Shown here in pieces: positions 1-6,926 of a stretch of 64,000 bases of DNA. The DNA is taken from positions 930,001 to 994,000 of the forward strand of contig NZ_JAIUCY010000001.1 of NCBI RefSeq assembly GCF_020179755.1, in the 5' to 3' direction. The notes under the pieces are model-generated. The model made no database searches. It was not told the origin of the DNA and saw only the letters and a list, made by a program, of their open reading frames with translations. Position numbers and translations under genes: made by a program. Position 1 is the first letter of the stretch. Every line of letters starts with the position of its first letter. The stretch is from Herbaspirillum sp. alder98 (GTDB taxonomy: Bacteria; Pseudomonadota; Gammaproteobacteria; Burkholderiales; Burkholderiaceae_D).

Positions 1-807
1 CACCAGCTCACGCACGCGGCTGGTGATCTGCGGCGCGCGCAAGCCTTCGACCAGGATCACGCCCTGCGCATCGACCAGCGACGCCACGGCGTGCGCCAGC
101 ACGATGGCGGGGTTCTGCAGCACACCGCCCCAGTTGCCGGCGTGGTGCGCGCCATTGCCCGGATTCAGGGACAGCTTGAACTGCAGCGCGCCGCGCGAGC
201 CAAGGAACAGCGTCGGGCGGGACGCCGCCAGGCGCGGGCCATCGGAGGCCAGGAACAGGTCGGCACGCAGGTAATCGGCGTGCTCGACACAGGCTTCCCA
301 CAAACCCGGCGAGCCGATCTCTTCGCTCATCTCGAAGATCATCTTGACGTTGTAGCCCAGCTTGCCCTCACGCGCCTGCAATACCGCCGCCAGTGCGCCC
401 AGATTGACGCTGTGCTGGCCCTTGTTGTCGGCGGTGCCACGGCCATACCAGCGTTCCCCGTCCTGTTGCAGCAACCAGGGCGAACGCTGCTGCTGCCAGC
501 GACCCTCTTGCCCGTTGACGACATCGCCATGGCCGTACATCAACACCGTCAGCGCAGCTTCATCTTCGATGCGGCGCGCCAGCAGCAAAGGCGGCGCGTT
601 GTCGCGATGATTGGGCACCAGCTTGAAGTCGAAGCCCATGGCCGCCAGGGCGACGCCGATTTCCTGCTCGAGATAATCTTTCAGCTGGGAGGCGCGCTCG
701 GGGTTCTGGCTTTCGGTCGGCAGCGCCACCCGGCGTTGCAGGTCGCCCTTAAAATGCCCCGAATCGAAATAGTCGGTCGCCAGGCCGATTGCCTTACTGC
801 GTGTCAT
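1..807 (-). CDS. M20-family metallopeptidase, C-terminus cut by window edge
   Basis: Reading the minus strand from 807 gives a zinc aminoacylase/carboxypeptidase-type M20 enzyme, which cleaves amide bonds of peptides or N-acyl amino acids in the cytoplasm. The sequence shows the metal-binding GHGDVV, then GRGTADNKGQ with the bridging Asp, then EMSEEIGS with the general-base Glu and third metal ligand, then SDGP. About 269 residues are present and the 3' part lies beyond base 1; full-length relatives are about 400-470 residues. The start at 807 is preferred over an in-frame ATG at 819 because GGAG lies six bases before it. It diverges from a LysR gene at 1106, a common arrangement for a regulator and its target. 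The substrate cannot be inferred. Confidence 0.85.
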   Translation of the reverse strand, partial: MTRSKAIGLATDYFDSGHFKGDLQRRVALPTESQNPERASQLKDYLEQEIGVALAAMGFDFKLVPNHRDNAPPLLLARRIEDEAALTVLMYGHGDVVNGQEGRWQQQRSPWLLQQDGERWYGRGTADNKGQHSVNLGALAAVLQAREGKLGYNVKMIFEMSEEIGSPGLWEACVEHADYLRADLFLASDGPRLAASRPTLFLGSRGALQFKLSLNPGNGAHHAGNWGGVLQNPAIVLAHAVASLVDAQGVILVEGLRAPQITSRVRELV

Positions 808-932
808 GTCGAACTCCATTGCTTACGTTGGGATGCGGGGCAGGTCGCCCTTGCGGCATCAGGACAACTGCATTCTAGAATTCACTAACACTTCTAACAA
901 TGTCAATTTTTAAAACATATCTTTCTCTTTTT

Positions 933-948
933 GATAAATTAATTTATC
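933..948. promoter_or_regulatory. 16-bp perfect palindrome in divergent promoter region
   Basis: GATAAATTAATTTATC is a perfect palindrome in the AT-rich gap between the divergent M20 peptidase and LysR genes. LysR-type regulators bind T-N11-A dyads, and this sequence contains one, so it is a candidate site for the adjacent LysR protein. The role is inferred. The rest of 808-1105 holds no other recognisable gene. Confidence 0.45.
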
Positions 949-1105
949 GTGTTCGTCACCGACTTTTTTCACAAAAAACGTGCATAACCGGCTGCAAAGC
1001 CGCAATTTATTGCCACAAGACAAACTACGCACCAGTTTGAAACCGGCCAAGCTTTGCCTCATTAAACTAACAGGCTTGTTGAAATAAGAAAGATTGGTGA
1101 CTCCG

Positions 1106-2029
1106 ATGCAAAGCACTGTGCTGCGTTATTTCTATCAGGTTGGCCGCACCGGCTCGCTCACCGCAGCGGCCGAGCGCCTGCATGTGGCGGTGTCGGCCGT
1201 GAGCCGGCAGATTTCCAAGCTGGAAGAAGAAACCGGCGTGCCGCTGTTCGAACGCCGCGCGCGCGGCATGGTGCTGACCCAGGCCGGCGAGGTGCTGATG
1301 TCCTATGCGCGACGCAACCTGCTGGAGCTCGAACAGGTCATGGCCGAGGTCAAGGGCATCAACGCGGTCGGCCAGACGCTGGTGACGGTGGCCAGCTCCG
1401 AAGGTTTCGCCTGGGATCTGCTGCCCAATGTGATGGCGCAATTCCGCCAGCAATACCCGGGCATGCAGTTCAAGCTCAATGTGGTGGGCGCCAATCATGC
1501 CTCGCGCATGGTGGCCGATGGCGAGGCCGACATCTCGATCACCTACAGCCTGGCGCCGGTCGAGGGATTATCGGTGTCCTATCGCGAAGCCGCGCCGATC
1601 TTCGCCCTGATGCGACGCGACCACCCGCTGGCCCAGCGCAAGTTGCTGTCGCTGGGCGATCTGCAACCCTACCCGCTGGCGCTGCCCGAGGAAAGTTCGA
1701 CGGTGCGCCAGTTGTTCGATATTGCCTGCGGCATGCGCGGCCTGCTGTTTGCGCCCGCCTTTACCAGCCACTCGCTGGGCGCGGTCTACCGCTTCACCCA
1801 ACAATCGCAACAGGCGGTGGCATTGGGCGGCTTCCTCACCGCGCATGGCCGCGCGGCGGAAGACGGCATGGCATTGATCCCGATGGCCGAATCCGAACTT
1901 CATCAGCGCACACTGCAAGTGCAGACCATGGCGGCGCGCAAGCTGCCACCGGCGGTCGCCGCCTTCAGCGACTTCCTGATTGCCGCCATCCGCCAGATCG
2001 AAGTGCAACAGGAACTGCATTCGGCCTGA
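1106..2029 (+). CDS. LysR-family transcriptional regulator
   Basis: A 307-residue LysR-type regulator. The N-terminal winged helix-turn-helix (about residues 1-60; GSLTAAAERLHVAVSAVSRQ, then LEEETGVPLFERR) is followed by a periplasmic-binding-protein-like effector domain. ATG at 1106 is chosen over an upstream TTG at 1094 because GGTGA lies five bases before it and the protein then begins as LysR proteins usually do. It is divergent from the M20 peptidase, so it probably controls that gene and itself. The downstream gene at 2108 is on the same strand after 78 bases and may be co-transcribed. The effector is unknown. Confidence 0.9.
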   Translation: MQSTVLRYFYQVGRTGSLTAAAERLHVAVSAVSRQISKLEEETGVPLFERRARGMVLTQAGEVLMSYARRNLLELEQVMAEVKGINAVGQTLVTVASSEGFAWDLLPNVMAQFRQQYPGMQFKLNVVGANHASRMVADGEADISITYSLAPVEGLSVSYREAAPIFALMRRDHPLAQRKLLSLGDLQPYPLALPEESSTVRQLFDIACGMRGLLFAPAFTSHSLGAVYRFTQQSQQAVALGGFLTAHGRAAEDGMALIPMAESELHQRTLQVQTMAARKLPPAVAAFSDFLIAAIRQIEVQQELHSA

Positions 2030-2107
2030 GCCCCCTATCGCATCGATGGCGCCATCTGGCAAAATGCCCGGGCCAGGGGGCATCCATCGTTATTGACAGG
2101 GGAAAAC

Positions 2108-2992
2108 ATGCAACAGGACGACAGTCTTTTCAATCCGGTATTGTTCATCGAAGACGGCCCATCCAAGCCGATGCTTGACCCGCTGCAACAGCCCTACCTG
2201 CTCAATCACGCCGAGCGCCGCGCGCCGCTGGAACAACTGGAACAGATCACGCTGGTGAACGGACAGGGCCATACACTGGTCGAGATGGCGTCCGACAATC
2301 CGCACCTGATCGCCGGCCAGACCTACAAGAACATCAAGCAATGGCCACGCCACATCGACACCCCGAGCGGCCCCGGCTACGAAATCACCGAATTCGATTT
2401 CGGCGTCAGCGAGGTGCGCTACCCGCCATTGCTGGCCACGCCCGACAATGCGCAGGCCTTTGGCGCCACGCTATTGCGCCCCGGTCAATATATGCGCTTC
2501 CCCTACAGCGGCCTGATCATGGCGCAATACACTTATGGACGCTGGGCCGGTCACGAGTCGCCTTATATCGGCGACAGCCGCCGCCGCGAACTGCTGCCCT
2601 GGAACCCGACCGATCTCGAATTTCACGACTTCGCGCACGTATTCCTTTCGCGCGGTCCACAGCCGCTGGTGATATCGGTGGCGCGCTGGCGGCCCTACGT
2701 CAACGAGATCAGCCTGGCCGACCTGTGGGTCGCGCCCGGTGACGCGCTGGTGCTGTCGCCCAAGCTGATGCCGCCGGTGCCCGCTCCTGGCACCGATCAT
2801 GACCAGCGCTGGCGGCTGTATGTCGACATGCACAACAACCGCAACTCGGCCCAGGCCTGCCGCGTGCCGGATGGCCCCGAGTCGCTCGAGAGCGTGACCG
2901 TGCTGGCCAATCAGACGGTGATGATGGCGCCGGCCACCTGCCCGCGCTACCACGAAGAAAAGCATCCCACCTGGCACGCCGTGCAGTCCTGA
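2108..2992 (+). CDS. Hypothetical protein of unknown function
   Basis: A 294-residue protein not recognised. The start at 2108 has a strong AGGGGA ribosome binding site, with an in-frame TTG at 2093 as a weaker alternative. There is no signal peptide or membrane segment, so it is probably cytoplasmic. It is rich in aromatic residues and Pro, with stretches such as RPGQYMRFPYSGLIMAQYTY and an acidic/His segment EFHDFAHVF. The composition is that of a folded globular protein, and codon use matches its neighbours. It follows a LysR gene on the same strand and is convergent with another LysR gene. No function is proposed. Confidence 0.75.
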   Translation: MQQDDSLFNPVLFIEDGPSKPMLDPLQQPYLLNHAERRAPLEQLEQITLVNGQGHTLVEMASDNPHLIAGQTYKNIKQWPRHIDTPSGPGYEITEFDFGVSEVRYPPLLATPDNAQAFGATLLRPGQYMRFPYSGLIMAQYTYGRWAGHESPYIGDSRRRELLPWNPTDLEFHDFAHVFLSRGPQPLVISVARWRPYVNEISLADLWVAPGDALVLSPKLMPPVPAPGTDHDQRWRLYVDMHNNRNSAQACRVPDGPESLESVTVLANQTVMMAPATCPRYHEEKHPTWHAVQS

Positions 2993-3013
2993 ACCAAATT
3001 GTTAGTGAATTGA

Positions 3014-3979
3014 TCAGCCCGGCCGCGACTGCTGCAGCAGCGCCACGAAAGAGCGGGCGGCGGGCGACAGCTCGCCGCCCTTGCGGGTGACCACGCCGAT
3101 GGTCTGCGACACCGACTTCAGCGTCACCGGCAAGATCCGCAGCACGCCGCTGTCTACGAACATGCGCGCCACGCTGGTGGGCAGGATCGCCACCGTATCG
3201 GTGGCCTGGCGCAGGATCGCCACGCTCACGAAGGTCGATGCGGTCGAGATGGCGTTGGCCGGCAACTCCACGCCGGCCAGGTCGAGTTCGCGTTCGAGCA
3301 CGGCGCGCAATGGCATCTGGCTGGGATAGGTCACCCAGCGATAGCCGTTGAGATCGGCCAGGCTGACCGCCTTGCTGCGCAGCCGTGGATGATCGCTCGA
3401 CACCACCACCGACAGCGGTTCATCGGACAGCGGTTGATAGTGATACTTGCCGGGATTGTCCGATACGCTGGAGCGCCCCAGCAGCAGATCGATGTGGCCA
3501 TCATCGAGCATGTCCAGCAAATGCACGCTGGTGTCTTCGACGATGTCCACCGACAACTCGGGATGCGTCTTGTGCAAGGCATTGACCGCCGGCACCACCA
3601 GATCCGGCACCGCCCCCATCACCGCCCCGATGGCCAGTCGCCCGCCGCGCCCCGAGCGAATCTGCACCAGCTCTTCGCACAAGGCCCCGAGATCGGTGGC
3701 CATCAGGCGCGCATGGCGGATGACGCAATGACCGAACTGGTTCGGCACCAGCCCGGCCTTGGTGCGCTCGAACAGCGTGGCGTCGAGCAGGGTCTCGAGC
3801 TCGGCCAGCGACTTGCTGGCGGCGGATTGCGTCATCGCCATGGCGCTGGCGGCCCGGTGCAACGAATGATGCTCATCCAGCGCAATGAGCAATTGCAGTT
3901 GCTTCATGCGCAAGCGGGCCAGCAGGCCGGCCAGGCGCTGGCTGTCGGGTGAGGGGCGGCGGGCAAGTCTGGGGCTCAT
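3014..3979 (-). CDS. LysR-family transcriptional regulator
   Basis: A regulator of about 321 residues. After a short basic N-terminal extension comes the LysR helix-turn-helix (LHRAASAMAMTQSAASKSLAELE) and an effector-binding domain. Longer N-termini (about 25 residues before the first helix) occur in the GbpR/CbbR-like branch that controls sugar-acid genes. ATG at 3979 is preferred to a TTG at 3994; neither has a strong ribosome binding site. It diverges from the L-2-keto-3-deoxyarabonate dehydratase gene at 4135, so control of that gene, perhaps with an aldonate or keto-acid as signal, is the natural inference. Confidence 0.88.
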   Translation of the reverse strand: MSPRLARRPSPDSQRLAGLLARLRMKQLQLLIALDEHHSLHRAASAMAMTQSAASKSLAELETLLDATLFERTKAGLVPNQFGHCVIRHARLMATDLGALCEELVQIRSGRGGRLAIGAVMGAVPDLVVPAVNALHKTHPELSVDIVEDTSVHLLDMLDDGHIDLLLGRSSVSDNPGKYHYQPLSDEPLSVVVSSDHPRLRSKAVSLADLNGYRWVTYPSQMPLRAVLERELDLAGVELPANAISTASTFVSVAILRQATDTVAILPTSVARMFVDSGVLRILPVTLKSVSQTIGVVTRKGGELSPAARSFVALLQQSRPG

Positions 3980-4134
3980 GATGGTGAGTCGCAAAAGCGA
4001 TCACGTGATGGAAAGTCTTCACTATACAGTCTGGGCGGGGAGACGTATATTCATCGTCAGCCTGGCCACGCAGCCCGCAGCCGGGCTGCTGACCCATAAG
4101 GCCGCCAGGCGGCCGATAACCGGAGACCAAGTCC

Positions 4135-5058
4135 ATGAGCACCACCCCGATCTATCGCGGCGTATTCCCCGTCGCTCCGACCATTTTCGACGACCAGGGC
4201 AAGCTCGACCTGGAAGGCCAGAAGCGCGCCATCGACTTCATGATCGATGCCGGCTCCGACGGCCTGTGCATCCTGGCCAACTTCTCCGAACAATTCGTGC
4301 TGTCCGACGAAGAACGCACCCTGGTGCAGGACACGGTGCTCAAGCACGTGGCCGGCCGCGTGCCGGTGATCGTCACCACCACCCACTACGGCAGCCAGAT
4401 CTGCGCCGAGCGCAGCCGCGCGGCGCAAGATGCGGGCGCGGCGATGGTCATGATCATGCCGCCGTATCACGGCGCCACTTTCCGCGTATCCGAAAAGCAG
4501 ACTTATGAATTCTTCGGCCGCGTCTCCGACGCGATCGACATCCCGATCATGATCCAGGATGCGCCGGTGGCCGGCACCCCGCTGTCGGCGCCGTTCCTGG
4601 CCCGCATGGCGAAGGAAATCGCCAATGTCTCCTACTTCAAGATCGAGACTGCCGGTGCCGCCTCCAAGCTGCGCGAGCTGATCGAACTGGGCGGCGACGC
4701 CGTGGTCGGCCCATGGGATGGCGAAGAAGCCATCACCCTGATCCCCGACCTGGACGCCGGCGCCACCGGCGCCATGACCGGCGGTGGTTATCCCGATGGT
4801 ATCCGCAAGATCACCGATGCCTACTTCGCTGGCGACACCGAGAAGGCCGCCGAGCTGTACATGCAATGGTTGCCGCTGATCAACTACGAAAACCGTCAAT
4901 GCGGCCTGGCCGCCTGCAAGACGCTGATGCAGGAAGGCGGCGTGATCAAGCACGACACGCTGCGCCATCCGCAGCCGCAGATGCATCCCAAGGTGCGTGA
5001 AGGACTGCTGCGCGTGGCGCGACGCCTGGATCCACTGGTGCTGAGCTGGGGCAAGTAA
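4135..5058 (+). CDS. L-2-keto-3-deoxyarabonate dehydratase (DapA superfamily)
   Basis: A 307-residue class-I aldolase-fold enzyme of the DHDPS/NAL superfamily. It closely resembles, from memory, the Azospirillum-type L-2-keto-3-deoxyarabonate dehydratase (EC 4.2.1.43), which converts L-KDA to alpha-ketoglutaric semialdehyde in the non-phosphorylative L-arabinose pathway. Supporting segments are FMIDAGSDGLCILANFSEQF, MPPYHGATFRV, IMIQDAPVAGT, the Schiff-base Lys in YFKIETAGAASKLREL, and GPWDGEEAITL. The pathway's other enzymes (arabinose dehydrogenase, arabonate dehydratase, semialdehyde dehydrogenase) are not in the window. A divergent LysR gene lies upstream and a stem-loop follows the stop codon, so it appears to be a single-gene unit. 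Confidence 0.85.
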   Translation: MSTTPIYRGVFPVAPTIFDDQGKLDLEGQKRAIDFMIDAGSDGLCILANFSEQFVLSDEERTLVQDTVLKHVAGRVPVIVTTTHYGSQICAERSRAAQDAGAAMVMIMPPYHGATFRVSEKQTYEFFGRVSDAIDIPIMIQDAPVAGTPLSAPFLARMAKEIANVSYFKIETAGAASKLRELIELGGDAVVGPWDGEEAITLIPDLDAGATGAMTGGGYPDGIRKITDAYFAGDTEKAAELYMQWLPLINYENRQCGLAACKTLMQEGGVIKHDTLRHPQPQMHPKVREGLLRVARRLDPLVLSWGK

Positions 5059-5070
5059 GCTTTACCCGCC

Positions 5071-5096
5071 GCCGTCCCTGCGCAGGCAGGGACGGC
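5071..5096 (+). terminator. Stem-loop after the dehydratase gene
   Basis: An 11-bp GC-rich perfect stem (GCCGTCCCTGC and its complement) with a 4-base GCAG loop, 12 bases after the stop codon. It lacks a long T-run, so it may act as a terminator or as an RNA-stabilising hairpin. Confidence 0.6.
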
Positions 5097-5178
5097 TAAA
5101 TCAATTCATTGGACGATGACGAATGATGCGCGCCTGTTAAACTGCCGGCCAACTTCCCCTTGCCGAACGCATCGCATC

Positions 5179-5544
5179 ATGACAACGCCCGCCATCACCG
5201 AATTCCAACGTCAGTCCCCCACCGCCGAAATCGACTATCCGCTCGAAGAGCGCCGGCTGGACGGCAACCCCAAACGCACTACCTGGAACCACTTCACCAA
5301 TGCCGCCGGCGATGTCCATGCCGGGATCTGGGCCTGTGAAAAAGGCAGCTGGCGCATCGCCTTCTCGCAGCACAAGGATGAATACTTCTATGTGCTCGAA
5401 GGCCGCTGCCGCGTGATCGACGAACAAGGTCATGCTGCCGAAGCCGGCCCGGGCGACGCGATGGTGATTCCTGCCGGTTTCAAGGGAGTGTTCGAGGTGG
5501 TGGAACCGATGCGCAAGCATTACGTCGTGGTAGAACGCAACTAA
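5179..5544 (+). CDS. Small cupin-domain protein
   Basis: A 121-residue single-domain cupin of the DUF861/EutQ-like type. The conserved beta-barrel motifs are visible: IAFSQHKDEYFYVLEGRC (first cupin motif, with a Glu and a single His) and GPGDAMVIPAGFKGVFEVVE (second motif). Most of the usual metal-binding His residues are absent, so it may bind a small molecule without being a metal-dependent oxygenase. ATG at 5179 is preferred to one at 5116 because the upstream extension is low-complexity and the cupin begins normally from 5179. It follows the dehydratase after a stem-loop. The substrate is unknown. Confidence 0.75.
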   Translation: MTTPAITEFQRQSPTAEIDYPLEERRLDGNPKRTTWNHFTNAAGDVHAGIWACEKGSWRIAFSQHKDEYFYVLEGRCRVIDEQGHAAEAGPGDAMVIPAGFKGVFEVVEPMRKHYVVVERN

Positions 5545-5547
5545 AGC

Positions 5548-5683
5548 CACTGGGTACCGGCCTTCGCCGGCACGACGAATTTGATTCCGTCGTCCTGACG
5601 AAAGTCAGGACCCAGCGACTTATAGCAAACGCCGATACACCACCAAAGTCGCTGGCCCCCTTCATACGCCGGGACGACGGATA
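5548..5683. repeat. Dispersed palindromic (REP/BIME-like) repeat
   Basis: Two inverted motifs sit back to back. Motif A (5548-5577) has a core palindrome ACCGGCCTTCGCCGGCAC. Motif B (5588-5617) has core TCCTGACGAAAGTCAGGA. A degenerate third motif occupies about 5651-5683. The same A and B motifs occur at 13976-14367 and 59425-59573, so this is a genome-dispersed repeat family. Short ORFs across it encode the repeat artefact VVPAKAGTQ and are not genes. Confidence 0.85.
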
Positions 5684-5765
5684 CGTTTTGCGTCCGCGCG
5701 TCCCCCACCCACGACCGAATTCTATGGCATGCTCGCTGGCAAACCCATTTTGCCCGGAGCCCACC

Positions 5766-6350
5766 TTGAGCCACTTCCAACCCGTCGCCCTGGACCACGC
5801 CAGCCGCCTGATCAATCACGGCCCGACCGTATTGGTCAGCGCCGCCCACAACGGCCGTCGCAACATCATGGCCGCAGCCTGGTCGATGCCGGTCGAATTC
5901 GGTCCGCCGCGCATTGCGGTGGTGATCGACAAAAGTACCTACACCCGTGAATTGATTACCGCCTCAGGCGGCTTCGCCCTCTGCGTGCCCGGGGCCGAAT
6001 TGATCGACCTGACCTATGCGGTCGGCAGTTGCAGCGGACGTGACGACGACAAGTTCGCACGTTACGGCATCGAAGCCGGCGCTGGTCCGGAACTGGGCAT
6101 GCCGGTGCTTGAACAGGGCTGTTCGGCCTGGCTGGAATGCAGGTGGATTCCCGAGTCGCGCAGTGAAGATGCCTACGACACCTTCTTCGGCGAAGTGGTC
6201 GCGGCCGCCGCCGATACCCGTATCTTCAGCAACGGCCACTGGAACTTCACGCCCGAGAACCGGGCGCTGCATACGCTGCATCACCTGGGCGCCGGCAAGT
6301 TCGTCATTGCCAGCGACCAGACCCAGGCGCGCGAACTGCCCGGGCGGTGA
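5766..6350 (+). CDS. Flavin reductase domain protein (FMN-binding split barrel)
   Basis: A 194-residue protein of the flavin-reductase-like FMN-binding family. These reduce or bind FMN, often as the small reductase partner of a two-component monooxygenase. The N-terminal RLINHGPTVLVSAAHNGRRNIMAAAW and the following PPRIAVVIDKSTYTRELI match the conserved start of the fold. TTG at 5766 is chosen because GGAG lies six bases upstream and the length then fits the family; an ATG at 5724 would add a 14-residue extension with no ribosome binding site. It is convergent with the EF-hand lipoprotein gene (7-base gap). No monooxygenase partner is adjacent. Confidence 0.82.
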   Translation: MSHFQPVALDHASRLINHGPTVLVSAAHNGRRNIMAAAWSMPVEFGPPRIAVVIDKSTYTRELITASGGFALCVPGAELIDLTYAVGSCSGRDDDKFARYGIEAGAGPELGMPVLEQGCSAWLECRWIPESRSEDAYDTFFGEVVAAAADTRIFSNGHWNFTPENRALHTLHHLGAGKFVIASDQTQARELPGR

Positions 6351-6357
6351 CGGCGCT

Positions 6358-6894
6358 TCAGTTGGCGCTGGCGTTCACGTCACGCTTGGGCAACGGATCG
6401 CTGGCGTCGACCTGGCCATCGCCATTGGTGTCCTGACCGACAAAGGTACGCTCCATGATGAGCTTCTCTTCTTCCAGCGAGATGAAGCCGTCGTGGTTGC
6501 GATCCAGGATGCCGAAGCGCACATGCGCCTGACGCATCGAACGTTGGTAGTCGGCATCCGGCTCACGCTTCTGCAGCGCGTACTGCTGCTTCAGGCGTCC
6601 CTCGAACTCGGCCACGTATTCGGCCTCGCTCAACTTGCCATCGCCATTGGTGTCGGCCGCATTGAAGCGCTGCAGGCGCACGCTTTCGTACTCGGCGCGC
6701 GTCACCACACCATTGCGATTGATGTCGTAACTCCCCATGAAGGCCTCACGTCCGTGGCCACCGGCCGGCTGGGCGGGGCTGCCGGCCGGCGCGGTGCCGG
6801 GCAGCGACGCCACCGGAGGCGATGCCGGAGCGGCACAGCCGGCCAGCGCGGCTGCGCCCAGTACCGCCGAAAGAATAAGTGCTTGGTGTTTCAT
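6358..6894 (-). CDS. EF-hand calcium-binding lipoprotein
   Basis: A 178-residue exported lipoprotein. The signal peptide ends in the lipobox LAGC (Cys about residue 19), followed by a Pro/Ala/Ser-rich linker. Four EF-hand loops follow: DINRNGVVTRAEY, DTNGDGKLSEAEY, DRNHDGFISLEEE and DTNGDGQVDASD. Each has acidic residues at most calcium-ligand positions. ATG at 6894 has a GAGGA ribosome binding site seven bases upstream; the longer frame to 7044 would run back into the upstream receptor gene. It begins 32 bases after the TonB-dependent receptor stop and is probably co-transcribed with it, hence potentially iron-regulated. The function of such lipoproteins is unknown. Confidence 0.88.
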   Translation of the reverse strand: MKHQALILSAVLGAAALAGCAAPASPPVASLPGTAPAGSPAQPAGGHGREAFMGSYDINRNGVVTRAEYESVRLQRFNAADTNGDGKLSEAEYVAEFEGRLKQQYALQKREPDADYQRSMRQAHVRFGILDRNHDGFISLEEEKLIMERTFVGQDTNGDGQVDASDPLPKRDVNASAN

Positions 6895-6926
6895 GTGCAA
6901 TCCTCGTTGATGAAGGGTTGGTTGGA

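Noticed and set aside
91-888. Plus-strand frame of 265 codons over the M20 peptidase
   Set aside because: Antisense shadow of a gene with clear M20 motifs on the minus strand; its protein is low-complexity and lacks family features.
879-3011. 12-bp inverted repeat (AATTCACTAACA at 879-890 and its complement at 3000-3011) flanking the LysR and hypothetical genes
   Set aside because: Could suggest a mobile module, but the match is short, no target duplication or transposase is present, and chance or shared regulatory sequence is as likely.
3998-4010. ATCACGTGAT palindrome between the LysR gene and the dehydratase gene
   Set aside because: Ten bases only and lacking the T-N11-A spacing; noted as a weak operator candidate only.
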